From Deltaproteobacteria bacterium (GTDB lineage Bacteria; Myxococcota_A; UBA9160; SZUA-336): a stretch of DNA of 64,000 bases. The translations under genes were made by a program, and so were the position numbers. Positions 1 to 11,643 of this stretch are shown piece after piece. The stretch covers positions 19,810 to 83,809 of the forward strand of contig JAJDAJ010000075.1 of the NCBI GenBank assembly GCA_029261925.1. Reading direction: 5' to 3'. Numbering within the stretch: position 1 is the first letter of the stretch; every line of letters begins with the position of its first letter. The notes beneath the pieces were generated by a model that saw only the letters and a program-made list of their open reading frames with translations, had not been told where the DNA came from and did not search any database.

Positions 1-213
1 GAGCGGCTCGCTGCGCAGGGCCAGGGCCACGCGCTCGCCCGCGGTGACGCCCCGGTCCCGGAGTGCCGCGGCGACGCGGTTCGCGGCGGCGTCGAGCTCG
101 TCGTAGCTCCAGGTCTCGCCCGTGTCGTCGACGACCAGCGCCGGATGCTCCGGCCTCTCGAGCGCGCGCTGCGCGAGCCAGTCGCCGACGTTGACCGCCT
201 CGCGCTCCACCAC
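1..213 (-). CDS. AMP-dependent synthetase/acyl-CoA ligase, N-terminal fragment
   Basis: This is the first 71 codons of a gene that runs off the left edge. The reading frame starts at one of two adjacent GTG codons (213 or 210) and stays open to base 1. The N-terminus contains TWSYDELDAAANRVAAAL followed by GERVALAL, the usual beginning of the ANL superfamily: acyl-CoA synthetases, aryl ligases and NRPS adenylation domains that activate a carboxylate with ATP. The nucleotide-binding and substrate-pocket motifs lie outside the window, so the substrate cannot be named. It lies 52 bases downstream of the kinase gene on the same strand, so the two may be co-transcribed. Confidence 0.75.
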   Translation of the reverse strand, partial: MVEREAVNVGDWLAQRALERPEHPALVVDDTGETWSYDELDAAANRVAAALRDRGVTAGERVALALRSEPL

Positions 214-265
214 GGCCCCAGTCTAGTGCCCGGGCCACGCCCCGGGCAAAGCCGGCGGGCGGGCC

Positions 266-2371
266 TCAGGCCGAGGGGGCGAGGGTGTCGACGTAGCCGT
301 CGAGGAATGCGGTCAGCGCACCGGCCATCTCGGTGGCGGACTCGAAGCGATCGTCGGGGCGCTTCTCGCAGGCCCGGACGATCAGCTCGACCAGACCGGC
401 CGGCAGGTCCGGCCGCAGCCCGCGCGGATCGGGCACCGGGCTGTGGAGCTGCTGATCGACGATCGCCTCGCCGCCGAACGGGCGCTGTCCGGTCGCCATC
501 TCGAACATCGAGATGCCCAGGGCGTACAGGTCCGTGCGGCCGTCGATCTCGCGGCCCAGGATCTGCTCGGGCGGCATGTACTGCGGGGTGCCCTTCGCCT
601 GGGTGAGGCCCTCGGCGCCGGTTTCGAGCACCTTGCTGATGCCGAAGTCCATGAGCTTCACGCGCCCGTCGCTGGCGATCAGCATGTTGCCCGGCTTGAT
701 GTCCCGGTGCACGACGTTCTGCGAGTGCGCGTAGGCCAGGGCGTGACAGATCTCGCGGGCGATCTCTGCGACGCGGCGCGGGGGCAGGGGAGCGCGCTCC
801 TTGCGCCCGCGCACGCGCATCACCTCGCGCACCGTCCGTCCCTGCACGTACTCCATGACGATGCAAGGCTGGTCGGAGACGATCGCCACGTCGTAGACGT
901 GCACGATGTTCGGGTGGTTCATCGCCGCGGCGGCGCGTGCCTCCTGGCGGAACATCTTGACCGACGACGGGTTCGAGGCCAGCTCTGCGGGCAGGAACTT
1001 GATCGCGACGGGCCGCTCGAGCTCGAGGTCCCAGGCGAGGTGGACGATCCCCATGCCGCCGCGTCCGATCTCGTCGCGCAGCTCGTAGCGGCCCGAGTCG
1101 ATCGGCCCCAGGGTCTGGGAGCCGCCCCAGGCCCGTTCCTGCAGGCGCTCGACGCGCTCGGACACGTCGCCGTAGCCGGCATCGACCTCCTGGATCTGCT
1201 CGAGGGCCGTCAGCGCCCCCATGCCGTCGCCGGTGCGCTCGAGTGCGGTGGCGAGCATCAGCAGCGTATCGAGGTCGTTCTTGCGGAAGCCGCCGGAGGC
1301 GCCGAGGGCGTCGAGCTCCTCGCGGGCCCGGTCGAACAGCGCCTTCTCGATGAAGATGCGCGCGCGCAGGCGGCGCACGTCGCGCGCCTCGTCGCCCTCG
1401 GGTCGCGCGTTCTGGAGGGCCTCGAGCGCGCGCTCGTAGGAGCCGATCTCGTAGAAGGCGGCCGCGGCGGCGTGGAACTCCTGTAGCTCGAGCGCGAGCT
1501 GCGCCGCCTGTACGCGGTCGCCCGCGCGCTCGAAGCACGCGCGCGCCTCCGCGAGCGCGCCCGCCTCGCGGTAGCAGTGGGCGGCGCGGTCCCAGATCTG
1601 CTCGCGCGCGAAGGCCTGCGCGGCCTCGGAGTGCGCTCCCGCCTGCTCGAAGAGCTCCGCTGCGCGCCGCGTCTCGCCGGCCTCGGCGAAGCACTCGGCC
1701 GCCCGCTGCGCCTCGCCCGCGCTGCCGTAATGCTCGGCCGCCGCGAGCAGCGTACGCGGCGAGCGCTCGGGGCCCGCGAGCAGGCAGCTCGCGGCCTCGG
1801 CGCCCAGCCCCGCGCGCCCGTACAGGCGCGCGGCGTTCTCGTTGTCGCCCAGCGTCTTCATCAGCTCGGCGGCGCGCCGCAGGTTGCTCGCGCGCTCGAA
1901 GAGCTCCGCGGCCTCGCGCACCTGCCCCAGGATCAGCAGGCACTCGGCGGCACTCTCCCAGCGGCCGGCGCTCTGGAAGTAGTGCGCAGCCTCGGCGTGC
2001 CGGCCCAGCTGCAGGTAGATCTCCGCGGCCTCGCCGGGGCGCTTGAGCTCGATCTGGCAGCGGGCGAGCTTGGACCGCGAGTCGCACTGCTCGTAGAGCT
2101 CGAGCGCCGCCGCGTGATCGCCGCGCTCCACGCACAGGTCTCCCGCGCGCTCCAGCTCGCCGCGGCGGATCAGCACCTGGAGCTCCTCGTCCATCTCCGC
2201 GGCCGGAGCCGCGGCGTCGAGCGCGCGAGGGCGTCCGCCGCGCGCCAGCGCCCAGACCAGGCCCAGCGCGATCGCGGCCAGCCCGAGCACCGCCAGCACG
2301 GTGGGCTCGCTGGACGGCAGGGAGCCGAGCCACGAGAGCCCGCTGCCGATCTGCTGCCACACGTCGCTCAC
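266..2371 (-). CDS. Membrane-anchored TPR-repeat Ser/Thr protein kinase (PknB type)
   Basis: A 701-residue Hanks-type kinase with unusual domain order. An N-terminal hydrophobic segment (about residues 24-42) is followed by about 350 residues of short helical repeats resembling TPR/SEL1 units. Many repeats carry one Cys and an A-E-x-F/Y-x-x-A-G pattern (CFAEAG, CYREAG, CFERAG). The catalytic domain is C-terminal, about residues 429-690: glycine loop GRGGMG, VAIK (Lys about 458), HRDIKPGN (Asp about 557), DFG (about 575) and the activation-segment end GTPQYMPPEQ. All catalytic residues are present, so it should be active. Most bacterial relatives place the kinase first and the sensor last. The GTG start at 2371 has an AGAGGAG Shine-Dalgarno 5 bases upstream. 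It is divergent from tilS. The ligand or substrate is unknown. Confidence 0.93.
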   Translation of the reverse strand: MSDVWQQIGSGLSWLGSLPSSEPTVLAVLGLAAIALGLVWALARGGRPRALDAAAPAAEMDEELQVLIRRGELERAGDLCVERGDHAAALELYEQCDSRSKLARCQIELKRPGEAAEIYLQLGRHAEAAHYFQSAGRWESAAECLLILGQVREAAELFERASNLRRAAELMKTLGDNENAARLYGRAGLGAEAASCLLAGPERSPRTLLAAAEHYGSAGEAQRAAECFAEAGETRRAAELFEQAGAHSEAAQAFAREQIWDRAAHCYREAGALAEARACFERAGDRVQAAQLALELQEFHAAAAAFYEIGSYERALEALQNARPEGDEARDVRRLRARIFIEKALFDRAREELDALGASGGFRKNDLDTLLMLATALERTGDGMGALTALEQIQEVDAGYGDVSERVERLQERAWGGSQTLGPIDSGRYELRDEIGRGGMGIVHLAWDLELERPVAIKFLPAELASNPSSVKMFRQEARAAAAMNHPNIVHVYDVAIVSDQPCIVMEYVQGRTVREVMRVRGRKERAPLPPRRVAEIAREICHALAYAHSQNVVHRDIKPGNMLIASDGRVKLMDFGISKVLETGAEGLTQAKGTPQYMPPEQILGREIDGRTDLYALGISMFEMATGQRPFGGEAIVDQQLHSPVPDPRGLRPDLPAGLVELIVRACEKRPDDRFESATEMAGALTAFLDGYVDTLAPSA

Positions 2372-2491
2372 CGAGCTCCTCTCGCACGGGCGGCCCCCGG
2401 AAGTGCCCGCATCTCTCCGGTATTCGGCGCCCATCCGCCGTTTGTTTACGTCCCCGTGCCCCGGACGGGCCCCGCGGACTACCCTCGGGGC

Positions 2492-3850
2492 GTGGACCGG
2501 CTGCACGCGGACATCGGCGACTTCTGGCGACGGCAACGCCTGCCGCGGGAGGCGGCCGTGCTCGTGGCCGTCTCGGGTGGGGCCGACTCGATGGCGCTGC
2601 TCCACGCGCTGGCGGCCCGGGGACAGCCGTGCACGGCCGTGCACGTGCACCACGGCCTGCGCGGCGCCGAGGCGGACGCGGACGCGCGCTTCGTCCGCGA
2701 GCGCGCGGCGGCCCTGGGCGTGCCCGTTCACGTGGTCCACGTGGACGCTGCGCGCCGCGATGGACGCTCGCCCGAGGCCCGCGCGCGCGAGCTGCGCTAC
2801 GCCGCACTCGAGCGCCAGCGGCGCGCGTCGGGGTGCGACTGGATCGCGACCGCGCACACGCTCGACGACCAGGCGGAGACCCTGCTGCTGCGGGCCGTGC
2901 GCGGCACCGGGCCGGCCGGTCTCGCAGGCATCGAGCCCCTGGACCCCGGGCGGCGCCTGCTGCGTCCGCTGCTCGGCGTGCGGCGCGCCGCGCTGCGCGC
3001 CTACCTGCGGCGGCGCGGCCTCGCGTGGCGCGAGGACGCGAGCAACGCCGACCGCGGCGTGCCCCGGAACCGGCTGCGGCTCGACGTGCTGCCGGTGCTG
3101 GAGCAGGTCCAGCCCGGAGCCGCCGAGCGGCTCGCGGCGCTGGCGGCGGCCGTGCGCGCGGACGTTCGCGAGTCGGCACCGGGCGTCGACGCGCTGCTGC
3201 GCGGCGCGGTCTCGCGCGCCGATGGTGGCAGCTGGCTGGCCCTCGACGCGCTGACGGGTGCGGCGCCCGCCCTCGTGCGCGCGGTGCTGCTGGCGCTCTG
3301 GCGCGCGCGAGGTCCCGGTCTGCCGCTCGCGCGGCGCCACGTCGAGGCGCTCGAGCAGCTGGCCACGTCGCGCGCCGCGGCCGGCGCGCGGCCGGTCCCG
3401 GGCGACTGGGTGGTGGTGCGCGACGCGGACGCGCTCTGGCTCGGTCCCGCGCCCGGACCGCTCGCCCCGCCGCCGCTCGATGCCTGGCTGGCGCTGGCAC
3501 ACACGCTCGAATGCCCCGAGCGCGGCGTGAGCCTGAGCTGGAGACGTGCGGGCGAGATCGCGGATGCGGAAGATGCCTGGGCGCCGCCCGCCGGGGTGGC
3601 CGGCGTCCGCGTGCGCGGCCTGCGGCCGGGTGACCGCTGGCGGCCCGCCGGGGGGCGAGAGCGCTCGCTGGCTCGCTCGCTCCAGCGGGCCGGCTGGCCG
3701 CGCCGCCGTCGCGCCGCCGCGCTCGTGGTGGAGCATGACGGCGCGATCGCGTGGGTTCCGGGACTCGGGGCGGCGACACCCGGAGACGCTGCAGGACAGG
3801 AATGGCAGCTGGTCGCGCGTCGCCTTTCGACCCCCGGCGGCAACTGTTAG
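2492..3850 (+). CDS. tilS: tRNA(Ile)-lysidine synthetase TilS
   Basis: TilS attaches lysine to C34 of tRNA-Ile(CAU) so that it reads AUA. The 452-residue protein has the ATP-pyrophosphatase P-loop SGGADS at residues 28-33, then HHGLRG and the conserved GVPRNRLR segment. The C-terminal TilS domain carries LRPGDRWRP. Length fits the family (430-480). The GTG at 2492 is chosen because the upstream frame has no family similarity and this start puts the P-loop at the normal distance. The Shine-Dalgarno is weak. It lies 120 bases from the divergent kinase start and 87 bases before ftsH; tilS-ftsH is a widely conserved pair. Confidence 0.93.
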   Translation: MDRLHADIGDFWRRQRLPREAAVLVAVSGGADSMALLHALAARGQPCTAVHVHHGLRGAEADADARFVRERAAALGVPVHVVHVDAARRDGRSPEARARELRYAALERQRRASGCDWIATAHTLDDQAETLLLRAVRGTGPAGLAGIEPLDPGRRLLRPLLGVRRAALRAYLRRRGLAWREDASNADRGVPRNRLRLDVLPVLEQVQPGAAERLAALAAAVRADVRESAPGVDALLRGAVSRADGGSWLALDALTGAAPALVRAVLLALWRARGPGLPLARRHVEALEQLATSRAAAGARPVPGDWVVVRDADALWLGPAPGPLAPPPLDAWLALAHTLECPERGVSLSWRRAGEIADAEDAWAPPAGVAGVRVRGLRPGDRWRPAGGRERSLARSLQRAGWPRRRRAAALVVEHDGAIAWVPGLGAATPGDAAGQEWQLVARRLSTPGGNC

Positions 3851-3937
3851 GGTGTTCCTGTTGGACGCTAACTGCTTGCCAGACGGGCGTTTGAGGGCGC
3901 TCCGCCCGCGCCCGGCGCGCGCCCCGACGGAGACCGG

Positions 3938-5866
<1,929 letters not shown>

Positions 5867-5881
5867 CCGGGAGGACGCGGC

Positions 5882-6805
5882 GTGGTCGAGCAGATCTACG
5901 ACTGGCTGCGCGATGTCTGGACGAGCCTGTCCGAGAACTACCACCCGTTCTGGGACACACTCGACATCTTCATCGTCGCGTACGTGGTCTACTGGCTGCT
6001 CATGCGCATCAAGGGCACGCGCGCCGCGCAGATGGCGCTCGGGCTGCTGATCCTGGTGCTCGCCTGGCGTCTGAGCCACCTGCTCGACCTGGCGACCGTG
6101 CGCCTGCTCCTGGACAACTTCATGACCTGGGGCGCCCTGATCCTGATCGTGATCTTCCAGGCCGACATCCGCCGCGCGCTCTCCCGCATGGGGCGCGGGC
6201 TGTTCGCCCCGGTACGCAGCCAGGAAGTGCACACCATCGAGGAGGTGGTGCGCGCCTGCCAGACGCTGGAGCAGCGGCGCATCGGCGCGCTGATCGCCTT
6301 CGAGCGCGAGGTGCAGCTCGACGAGTTCATCGAGGCCGGCCAGCTGCTCGACGCCGAGCTGACCCGCGATCTGCTGGTCTCGATCTTCGTGCCTTACTCG
6401 CCGCTGCACGACGGCGCCGTGCTGATCCGCCGCGATCGCGTCGCCGCGGCCGGCTGCATCCTGCCTCTGGCGCTTCGCGCCGAGCTGCCGCCCGCGCTGG
6501 GCACGCGCCACCGCGCCGCGCTGGGCCTGACCGAGGAGACCGACGCGCTGGTGATCGTGGTCTCCGAGGAGACCGGCCGCATCTCGCTGGTGCACACCGG
6601 TGACATACAGGAGGACCTCGACGCACCGCGCCTGCGCCAGGCGTTGCTCGAGCTCACCGGCCATGCCCGCCTCGAGGACGACGACGAGGCGGACGCCACG
6701 CTGCACGGCTCGGACCCCGCGAGCGTGCGGACCGCGCGCGGCGAGGACCTCGAGGGATCGCGGCGGCTCCCGCTCTCGCCGGGCCATCCGCCTCCGCCGG
6801 GATAG
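5882..6805 (+). CDS. cdaA: Diadenylate cyclase CdaA (DisA_N domain)
   Basis: CdaA condenses two ATP into cyclic di-AMP, which controls potassium and osmolyte balance and wall homeostasis. The 307-residue protein has three hydrophobic segments in its first about 90 residues, then the DAC domain with the two catalytic motifs: DGA at about 177-179 (context SPLHDGAVLIRRD) and RHR at about 209-211 (context GTRHRAALG). The C-terminal about 60 residues are hydrophilic and not conserved. The GTG start at 5882 follows a GGGAGG Shine-Dalgarno. The order cdaA-ybbR-glmM is the classic c-di-AMP operon: YbbR (CdaR) and GlmM are known protein partners that modulate CdaA in Firmicutes. Confidence 0.95.
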   Translation: MVEQIYDWLRDVWTSLSENYHPFWDTLDIFIVAYVVYWLLMRIKGTRAAQMALGLLILVLAWRLSHLLDLATVRLLLDNFMTWGALILIVIFQADIRRALSRMGRGLFAPVRSQEVHTIEEVVRACQTLEQRRIGALIAFEREVQLDEFIEAGQLLDAELTRDLLVSIFVPYSPLHDGAVLIRRDRVAAAGCILPLALRAELPPALGTRHRAALGLTEETDALVIVVSEETGRISLVHTGDIQEDLDAPRLRQALLELTGHARLEDDDEADATLHGSDPASVRTARGEDLEGSRRLPLSPGHPPPPG

Positions 6806-6808
6806 CAG

Positions 6809-7495
6809 ATGGGCATCTTCGACAACCTGCTGTACAAGCTCGTCGCGCTGCTGATCGCCGGCCTGCTCTGGGCCGCGGCGCAGGGCGTGGGCGACCTCAA
6901 GGACAGCGTGGACCTGCGGGTCTCGTACCGCAACGTCCCCGAGGAGCTCGTGGTGGTCGACCAGTCCGCGCAGGAGATCAACGTGCAGCTGATCGGGAGC
7001 CGTTCGGGCCTGCGGCAGGCGCGTCAGGCCCTGACCGACTACACGGTCTCGCTGGAGGGCGTCAAGGAGGGCGAGGCCCGCTTCGCCGTCGTGAGCGAGA
7101 ACCTGCAGCAGCGAATCTCGCGCAGCGCCAAGGTCACCGCGCGCTCGCCCTCGCAGATCAGCTTCCGCACGGAGCGCGTTGCGAGCAAGAGGGTTCCCGT
7201 GCGTGCGGCGCTCGAGGGCGAGCTGCCCACTGGCTACCGGGTGACCGAGGTCCGGGTCGAGCCGGCGCAGATCGTGATCGAGGGTGCCCGGACGGGCGTC
7301 CGGCGCATTCGGGAGGTATCCACGCAGCGGATCGACCTGAGCCGGCTGCGCGCCAGCAGCACCCTGGAAACCCCCATCTTCTGGGACGTGCCCAACGTGT
7401 GGCGCAAGGACGGTCGGGGCGATCCCGTGCAGGTCACCGTCGTGATCGAGTCGCCGGCCGGGCCCGAGCCGGACGCCGCGGTGCAGGAGGGCTAG
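6809..7495 (+). CDS. ybbR: YbbR-domain protein (CdaR-like regulator of CdaA)
   Basis: A 228-residue membrane-anchored protein with one N-terminal transmembrane helix (about residues 9-27) and an extracytoplasmic part. Two YbbR-type beta repeats are visible: one around ISFRTERVASKRVPV and one around residues 125-210 with GYRVTEVRVEPAQIVIEG. It starts three bases after cdaA stops. In Firmicutes the equivalent protein binds and tunes the diadenylate cyclase; that role here is inferred from gene order and domain type. It is shorter than Bacillus CdaR, with about two instead of four repeats, as is usual in proteobacterial relatives. Confidence 0.88.
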   Translation: MGIFDNLLYKLVALLIAGLLWAAAQGVGDLKDSVDLRVSYRNVPEELVVVDQSAQEINVQLIGSRSGLRQARQALTDYTVSLEGVKEGEARFAVVSENLQQRISRSAKVTARSPSQISFRTERVASKRVPVRAALEGELPTGYRVTEVRVEPAQIVIEGARTGVRRIREVSTQRIDLSRLRASSTLETPIFWDVPNVWRKDGRGDPVQVTVVIESPAGPEPDAAVQEG

Positions 7496-7503
7496 GAGAG
7501 AAC

Positions 7504-8880
7504 ATGGCTGGCAAGCGACAGTACTTCGGTACGGACGGCATCCGCGGGCGCGCGAACCTGCACCCGATGACGCCGGAGGTGATGGTCGAGCTCGGTCGTG
7601 CGCTGGCCATGGTGTTCCGGCTCACGCGCCGGCCCGGCCTCGAGCCGCGCGTGCTGATCGGCAAGGACACGCGGCGCTCGGGCTACATGCTCGAGGACGC
7701 GCTGGCTGCCGGCCTGTGCTCGATGGGGGTCGACGTGCTCCAGGTGGGGCCGATCCCGACGCCGGGCCTGGCGTTTCTGACCGTGGACATGCGCTGCGAC
7801 GCCGGTGCCATGATCTCGGCCTCGCACAACGAGTACGGCGACAACGGGGTCAAGTTCTTCTCCGGCGACGGCTTCAAGCTCCCCGACGAGATCGAGGCGC
7901 GCATCGAGGAGCTGATGTTCTCGGAGGATCTGGCGCGCACGCGGCCGGTTGGCGCGGAGATCGGCCGCGCCCGCCGTATCGACGACGCCCTGGGCCGCTA
8001 CAACGTCTTCCTGAAGAAGACGCTGCCACCCTCGTTCCGGCTCGATGGACTGCGCATCGCCGTGGACTGCGCCAACGGGGCCTCGTACAAGGTCGCGCCC
8101 ACGGTTCTCGAGGAGCTGGGCGCCGAGGTCGTCCGGGTCGGCACGACGCCCAACGGGCTGAACATCAACGACGGCTGCGGCGCGCTGCACCCCGACACCG
8201 TGGCGCGGACGGTACGCGAGTACCGCGCCGACATGGGTATCGCGCTCGACGGCGACGCCGATCGCGTGATCCTGGTCGACGAGCGTGCCCAGATCGTCGA
8301 CGGTGACCAGCTCCTGGCCATGTGCGCGCGAGAGATGAGCCGGCGCGGGGCGCTGAGCAGCGACGCCATCGTCGGCACGGTGATGAGCAACCTGGGGCTC
8401 GAGCGCGCGCTCGAGGGCATGGGGCTGCGTCTGGTGCGCACGGACGTCGGCGACCGCTACGTGGTCGCGGCCATGGTGCGCGAGAAGATCAACCTCGGCG
8501 GGGAGCAGTCCGGCCACGTGATCTTCCTGGACCACAACACGACCGGTGACGGCATGCTCAGCGCGCTCCAGGTGCTGGCGCTGATGCGCGGCGAGGGGTT
8601 GACGCTGTCGCAGCTGGCGCGCGGCGCCATGGAGCGCGTACCCCAGGTGCTGCGCGGGGTTCGCGTGCGGGAGAAGATCCCGTTCGAGGAGCTGTCCGAC
8701 CTGCAGCGCACCCTCGAGACGGTCGAGGCGGCACTGGAGGGCCGTGGGCGCCTGCTGGTGCGCTACTCCGGCACCGAGCCGCTGGCGCGCGTGATGCTGG
8801 AGGGCGAGGACGAGGTGCGGATCGCCGAGCTGGCCGACGAGATCTGTGCCGAGATCTCGCGCGCGATCGGGGAGGGCTGA
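7504..8880 (+). CDS. glmM: Phosphoglucosamine mutase GlmM
   Basis: GlmM interconverts glucosamine-6-phosphate and glucosamine-1-phosphate on the route to UDP-GlcNAc for peptidoglycan and LPS. It is 458 residues, close to the family norm of 445-460. The N-terminus [12 protein letters not shown] is diagnostic. The phosphoserine loop [12 protein letters not shown] has its catalytic Ser at about 107, the metal-binding loop DGDADR is at about 249, and the sugar-binding GGEQSGH and phosphate-binding RYSGTEP loops follow. The ATG at 7504 is preceded by GGAGAG. It is the last gene of the c-di-AMP trio and its stop overlaps the pdxJ start. Confidence 0.97.
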   Translation: MAGKRQYFGTDGIRGRANLHPMTPEVMVELGRALAMVFRLTRRPGLEPRVLIGKDTRRSGYMLEDALAAGLCSMGVDVLQVGPIPTPGLAFLTVDMRCDAGAMISASHNEYGDNGVKFFSGDGFKLPDEIEARIEELMFSEDLARTRPVGAEIGRARRIDDALGRYNVFLKKTLPPSFRLDGLRIAVDCANGASYKVAPTVLEELGAEVVRVGTTPNGLNINDGCGALHPDTVARTVREYRADMGIALDGDADRVILVDERAQIVDGDQLLAMCAREMSRRGALSSDAIVGTVMSNLGLERALEGMGLRLVRTDVGDRYVVAAMVREKINLGGEQSGHVIFLDHNTTGDGMLSALQVLALMRGEGLTLSQLARGAMERVPQVLRGVRVREKIPFEELSDLQRTLETVEAALEGRGRLLVRYSGTEPLARVMLEGEDEVRIAELADEICAEISRAIGEG

Positions 8881-9596
8881 TGGCACGCCGGCTCGTGGTG
8901 AACGTGGACCACGTCGCGACCGTGCGGCAGGCGCGCCTCGGCGTGGAGCCCGATCCGGTCACCGCCGCGACGCTCGCGCTGGTGGCCGGAGCCGACGGCA
9001 TCGTCGCGCACCTGCGCGAGGACCGGCGCCACGTGCAGGATCGCGACGTGCGTCTGCTTCGGCAGGTCGTGCACCAGCATTTCTGCTTCGAGATGGCCGC
9101 GACGCAGGACATGCTCAAGGTCGCGCTCGACGTACGCCCCGACTCGGTGACGCTGGTTCCCGAGCGGCGCGAGGAGCTCACGACGGAGGGCGGGCTGGAC
9201 GTGCTCACGCAGATGGGCGAGGTCGGCGAGATCGTGCGGGCGCTGCAGGAGTCCGGGATCCGCACCTGCACCTTCGTCGATCCCGACTTCGAGCAGATCA
9301 AGGCCTCGCACCGGCTCGGGGCCGAGGCGATCGAGATCCACACCGGCCGCTACGCCGAGCGCGGCCCCGCGCGCGAGGACGAGCTGCGCGCGATCGGCGA
9401 CGCGGCGCGCCTCGGCTCCCGCCTCGGTCTCGAGATCGGCGTGGGCCACGGCATCGACTACCGCAACGTCGGTCCGCTCGCGGCCCTGCCCGAGGTGACG
9501 GAGTTCTCGATCGGCCACGCGATCGTGTCGCGTGCCCTGCTGGTCGGCATGGAGCGCGCGGTCCGGGAGATGCGCGAGCTTGTCCTGGCGGGCTGA
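8880..9596 (+). CDS. pdxJ: Pyridoxine 5'-phosphate synthase PdxJ
   Basis: PdxJ condenses 1-deoxyxylulose-5-phosphate with 3-amino-2-oxopropyl phosphate to form pyridoxine 5'-phosphate (DXP-dependent vitamin B6 route). It is a 238-residue TIM-barrel enzyme with the typical start [13 protein letters not shown], the active-site HLREDRRH, and the late [15 protein letters not shown] phosphate-binding loop. The ATG at 8880 overlaps the glmM TGA. In many proteobacteria pdxJ is followed by acpS; here acpS is missing and nnr follows directly after 39 bases. Confidence 0.97.
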   Translation: MARRLVVNVDHVATVRQARLGVEPDPVTAATLALVAGADGIVAHLREDRRHVQDRDVRLLRQVVHQHFCFEMAATQDMLKVALDVRPDSVTLVPERREELTTEGGLDVLTQMGEVGEIVRALQESGIRTCTFVDPDFEQIKASHRLGAEAIEIHTGRYAERGPAREDELRAIGDAARLGSRLGLEIGVGHGIDYRNVGPLAALPEVTEFSIGHAIVSRALLVGMERAVREMRELVLAG

Positions 9597-9635
9597 GCGG
9601 GCGCACGCCGGGTCCGCGCGACCGGGGCGCGGCTG

Positions 9636-11201
9636 ATGGACGTCGCCGCCCTCGCGCGCGACGGCTGGCCGTGCCCCACCAGCACCGAGATGGCCCGCGT
9701 GGACGCCGACGCCATCGAGCGCCTGGGTCTGCCCGGACGCGTCCTGATGGAGACGGCTGGCCGTGCGGTGGCGGAGGTGCTGCGCCGGCGCTTCCCGGAC
9801 TCGCGGCGGCCCCTGGTGGTCTGCGGCCCGGGCAACAACGGTGGCGATGGTCTGGTCGTCGCGCGCGTGCTTCATGAGTGGGACGCGCGCTGCGTCCCGC
9901 TGGTGCTGGCGTCGTCGCCGGGCGGGCGCCAGAGCGCAGAGGCGCGCGCCAACCACGAGCTCCTGCTCGAGTCCGGGATCGAGGTGCTCGGGCGCGACGA
10001 GAAGGACGCCGCGACGCTGCTGGGCCGCTGCGACCTGATCGTCGATGCGCTGTTCGGCGTGGGCCTGACGCGTCCGCTCGAGGGGGGCACGGCGGAGCTG
10101 ATCCGTGCGCTGGGAGCGGCTGACCTGCCCGTGGTCGCGGTGGATCTCCCCAGCGGGATGTCCGGCGACAGCGGGCGCGCCCTGGGCGTGGCGCTGCGGG
10201 CCGACCTCGTGATCACGCTGGGGCTGCCGAAGCTGGGCCTGGTGGTGCAGCCGCCGGGTGCGCCCGTCGAGGTCGTCGACATCGGCCTCCCCGCGGCGTC
10301 GATCGCGCGCGCCGGCATCCGCCAGTGGCTCGTCACGCGGGCGCTTGCGCGGCGCCTGCTGCCGGCCCGGCCGCCGGGCGGGCACAAGGGCACGTTCGGC
10401 CACGTGCTGGTGGTGGGAGGCTCGGCCGGCAAGACCGGCGCGGTGGCGCTCGCGAGCGAGGGCGCCCTGCGCAGCGGTGCCGGTCTGGTGACCGCGGCGC
10501 TGCCCGCGGCGCTCGCCGCGGGCGGCGAGCTGCGCGTCGAGGCCATGTCGATCGCGCTGGAGAGCGGGCCGGGCTCGGCGCGTCAGGTACTCGAGGCGCT
10601 CCGGGAGCGGGACGCCCTGGTGATCGGGCCCGGCCTGGGCCCGGACGCCGGGCTCGTCCGCGAGATCCTCGCGGGCTGCGCGTGTCCGGCCGTGGTCGAT
10701 GCCGACGGACTCAACGCGCTCGGCGGCGATCCGGCCGGCATTCGCCCCGACGCCGGCCGCGTGCTGACGCCGCACCCCGGCGAGGCGGCCCGGCTGCTCG
10801 GCTGCCGGACCCCCGAGGTACAGGCCGACCGGCCGGCGGCGGCCCGGGCCCTGGCGGCGCGCAGCGGGGCGGTCGCGGTGCTCAAGGGCTCCCGGACGCT
10901 GATCGCGGCGCCCGATGGCGCGCTCTGGGTCAACCCGACCGGGGGCCCCGGTCTGGCGACCGGGGGCACGGGCGACGTGCTGGCGGGCTGCATCGGGGGT
11001 CTGCTGGCCCAGGGCTGCGCGCCCCTGGACGCCGCGCGCCTGGGGGTGTGGCTGCACGGCGTCGCCGGCGACCTGGGTCCGGACGCCGGAGGTCTGGCCG
11101 CGGAGGTCGCTGCCCGGCTGCCGCTGGCGCGGCGCGCGCTGCTCGGGGCCGAGGAGGACGCGGATGTCCCCGGACGCATCCTGGCTCTCCCGGGGACCTG
11201 A
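9636..11201 (+). CDS. nnr: Bifunctional NAD(P)H-hydrate epimerase / ADP-dependent dehydratase Nnr
   Basis: A metabolite-repair enzyme: the N-terminal YjeF_N domain (about residues 1-220) epimerises damaged NAD(P)H hydrates, and the C-terminal ribokinase-like domain (about 230-510) dehydrates the S form using ADP. The 521-residue protein shows the epimerase loop [14 protein letters not shown] at about 66-79. In the dehydratase half it shows [16 protein letters not shown] and the anion hole GGTGDVLAG at about 444-452. The ATG at 9636 has only a GGGGCG-type Shine-Dalgarno. Its 3' end overlaps tsaE by 38 bases, a common pairing. Confidence 0.95.
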   Translation: MDVAALARDGWPCPTSTEMARVDADAIERLGLPGRVLMETAGRAVAEVLRRRFPDSRRPLVVCGPGNNGGDGLVVARVLHEWDARCVPLVLASSPGGRQSAEARANHELLLESGIEVLGRDEKDAATLLGRCDLIVDALFGVGLTRPLEGGTAELIRALGAADLPVVAVDLPSGMSGDSGRALGVALRADLVITLGLPKLGLVVQPPGAPVEVVDIGLPAASIARAGIRQWLVTRALARRLLPARPPGGHKGTFGHVLVVGGSAGKTGAVALASEGALRSGAGLVTAALPAALAAGGELRVEAMSIALESGPGSARQVLEALRERDALVIGPGLGPDAGLVREILAGCACPAVVDADGLNALGGDPAGIRPDAGRVLTPHPGEAARLLGCRTPEVQADRPAAARALAARSGAVAVLKGSRTLIAAPDGALWVNPTGGPGLATGGTGDVLAGCIGGLLAQGCAPLDAARLGVWLHGVAGDLGPDAGGLAAEVAARLPLARRALLGAEEDADVPGRILALPGT

Positions 11202-11643
11202 GCAGACCCGCGAGGCTGCGCGCGAGCTGGGCGCGCTGCTGCGCGGGGGCGACGCCCTGGCGCTCTCCGGTGAACTGGGGGCGGGCAAGACCTGCTTCGT
11301 GCAGGGACTGGCGCTGGGTCTCGGCGTGGCCCCGGAGGTGCCGGTCACCAGCCCGACCTTCACCCTGGTCGGGCAGTACCCCGGCCGGGTGGAGATGCGA
11401 CATGCCGACTTCTATCGGGTAGAAACCTACGCGCGGCTGGAGGCGGCTGGCTTCGAGGACCTGCTCGACGAGCACGGCGTGCTGGTGGTCGAGTGGCCCG
11501 AGCGATTCCCCGAGGCGCTCCCGTCCGGGCGCCTGGAGATCCGCATCGAGGTCGTCGCGGAGACCGAGCGGCGCCTGCACGTGAGGGCCCTGGGGCCCCG
11601 CGCCAACGAGATCGCAGGGAGCTGGAAGGCCCGATGGCCCTGA
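11164..11643 (+). CDS. tsaE: tRNA t6A biosynthesis ATPase TsaE
   Basis: TsaE is the ATPase of the TsaB-TsaD-TsaE complex that makes N6-threonylcarbamoyladenosine at A37 of ANN-decoding tRNAs. The 159-residue protein has the P-loop GELGAGKT at about residues 36-43, the conserved TSPTF switch, HADFYR, and VVEWPERF. The ATG at 11164 is chosen because GAGGAGG lies just upstream inside nnr and the N-terminus fits the family. It overlaps both neighbours (nnr and lysC), suggesting translational coupling. Confidence 0.95.
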   Translation: MSPDASWLSRGPEQTREAARELGALLRGGDALALSGELGAGKTCFVQGLALGLGVAPEVPVTSPTFTLVGQYPGRVEMRHADFYRVETYARLEAAGFEDLLDEHGVLVVEWPERFPEALPSGRLEIRIEVVAETERRLHVRALGPRANEIAGSWKARWP

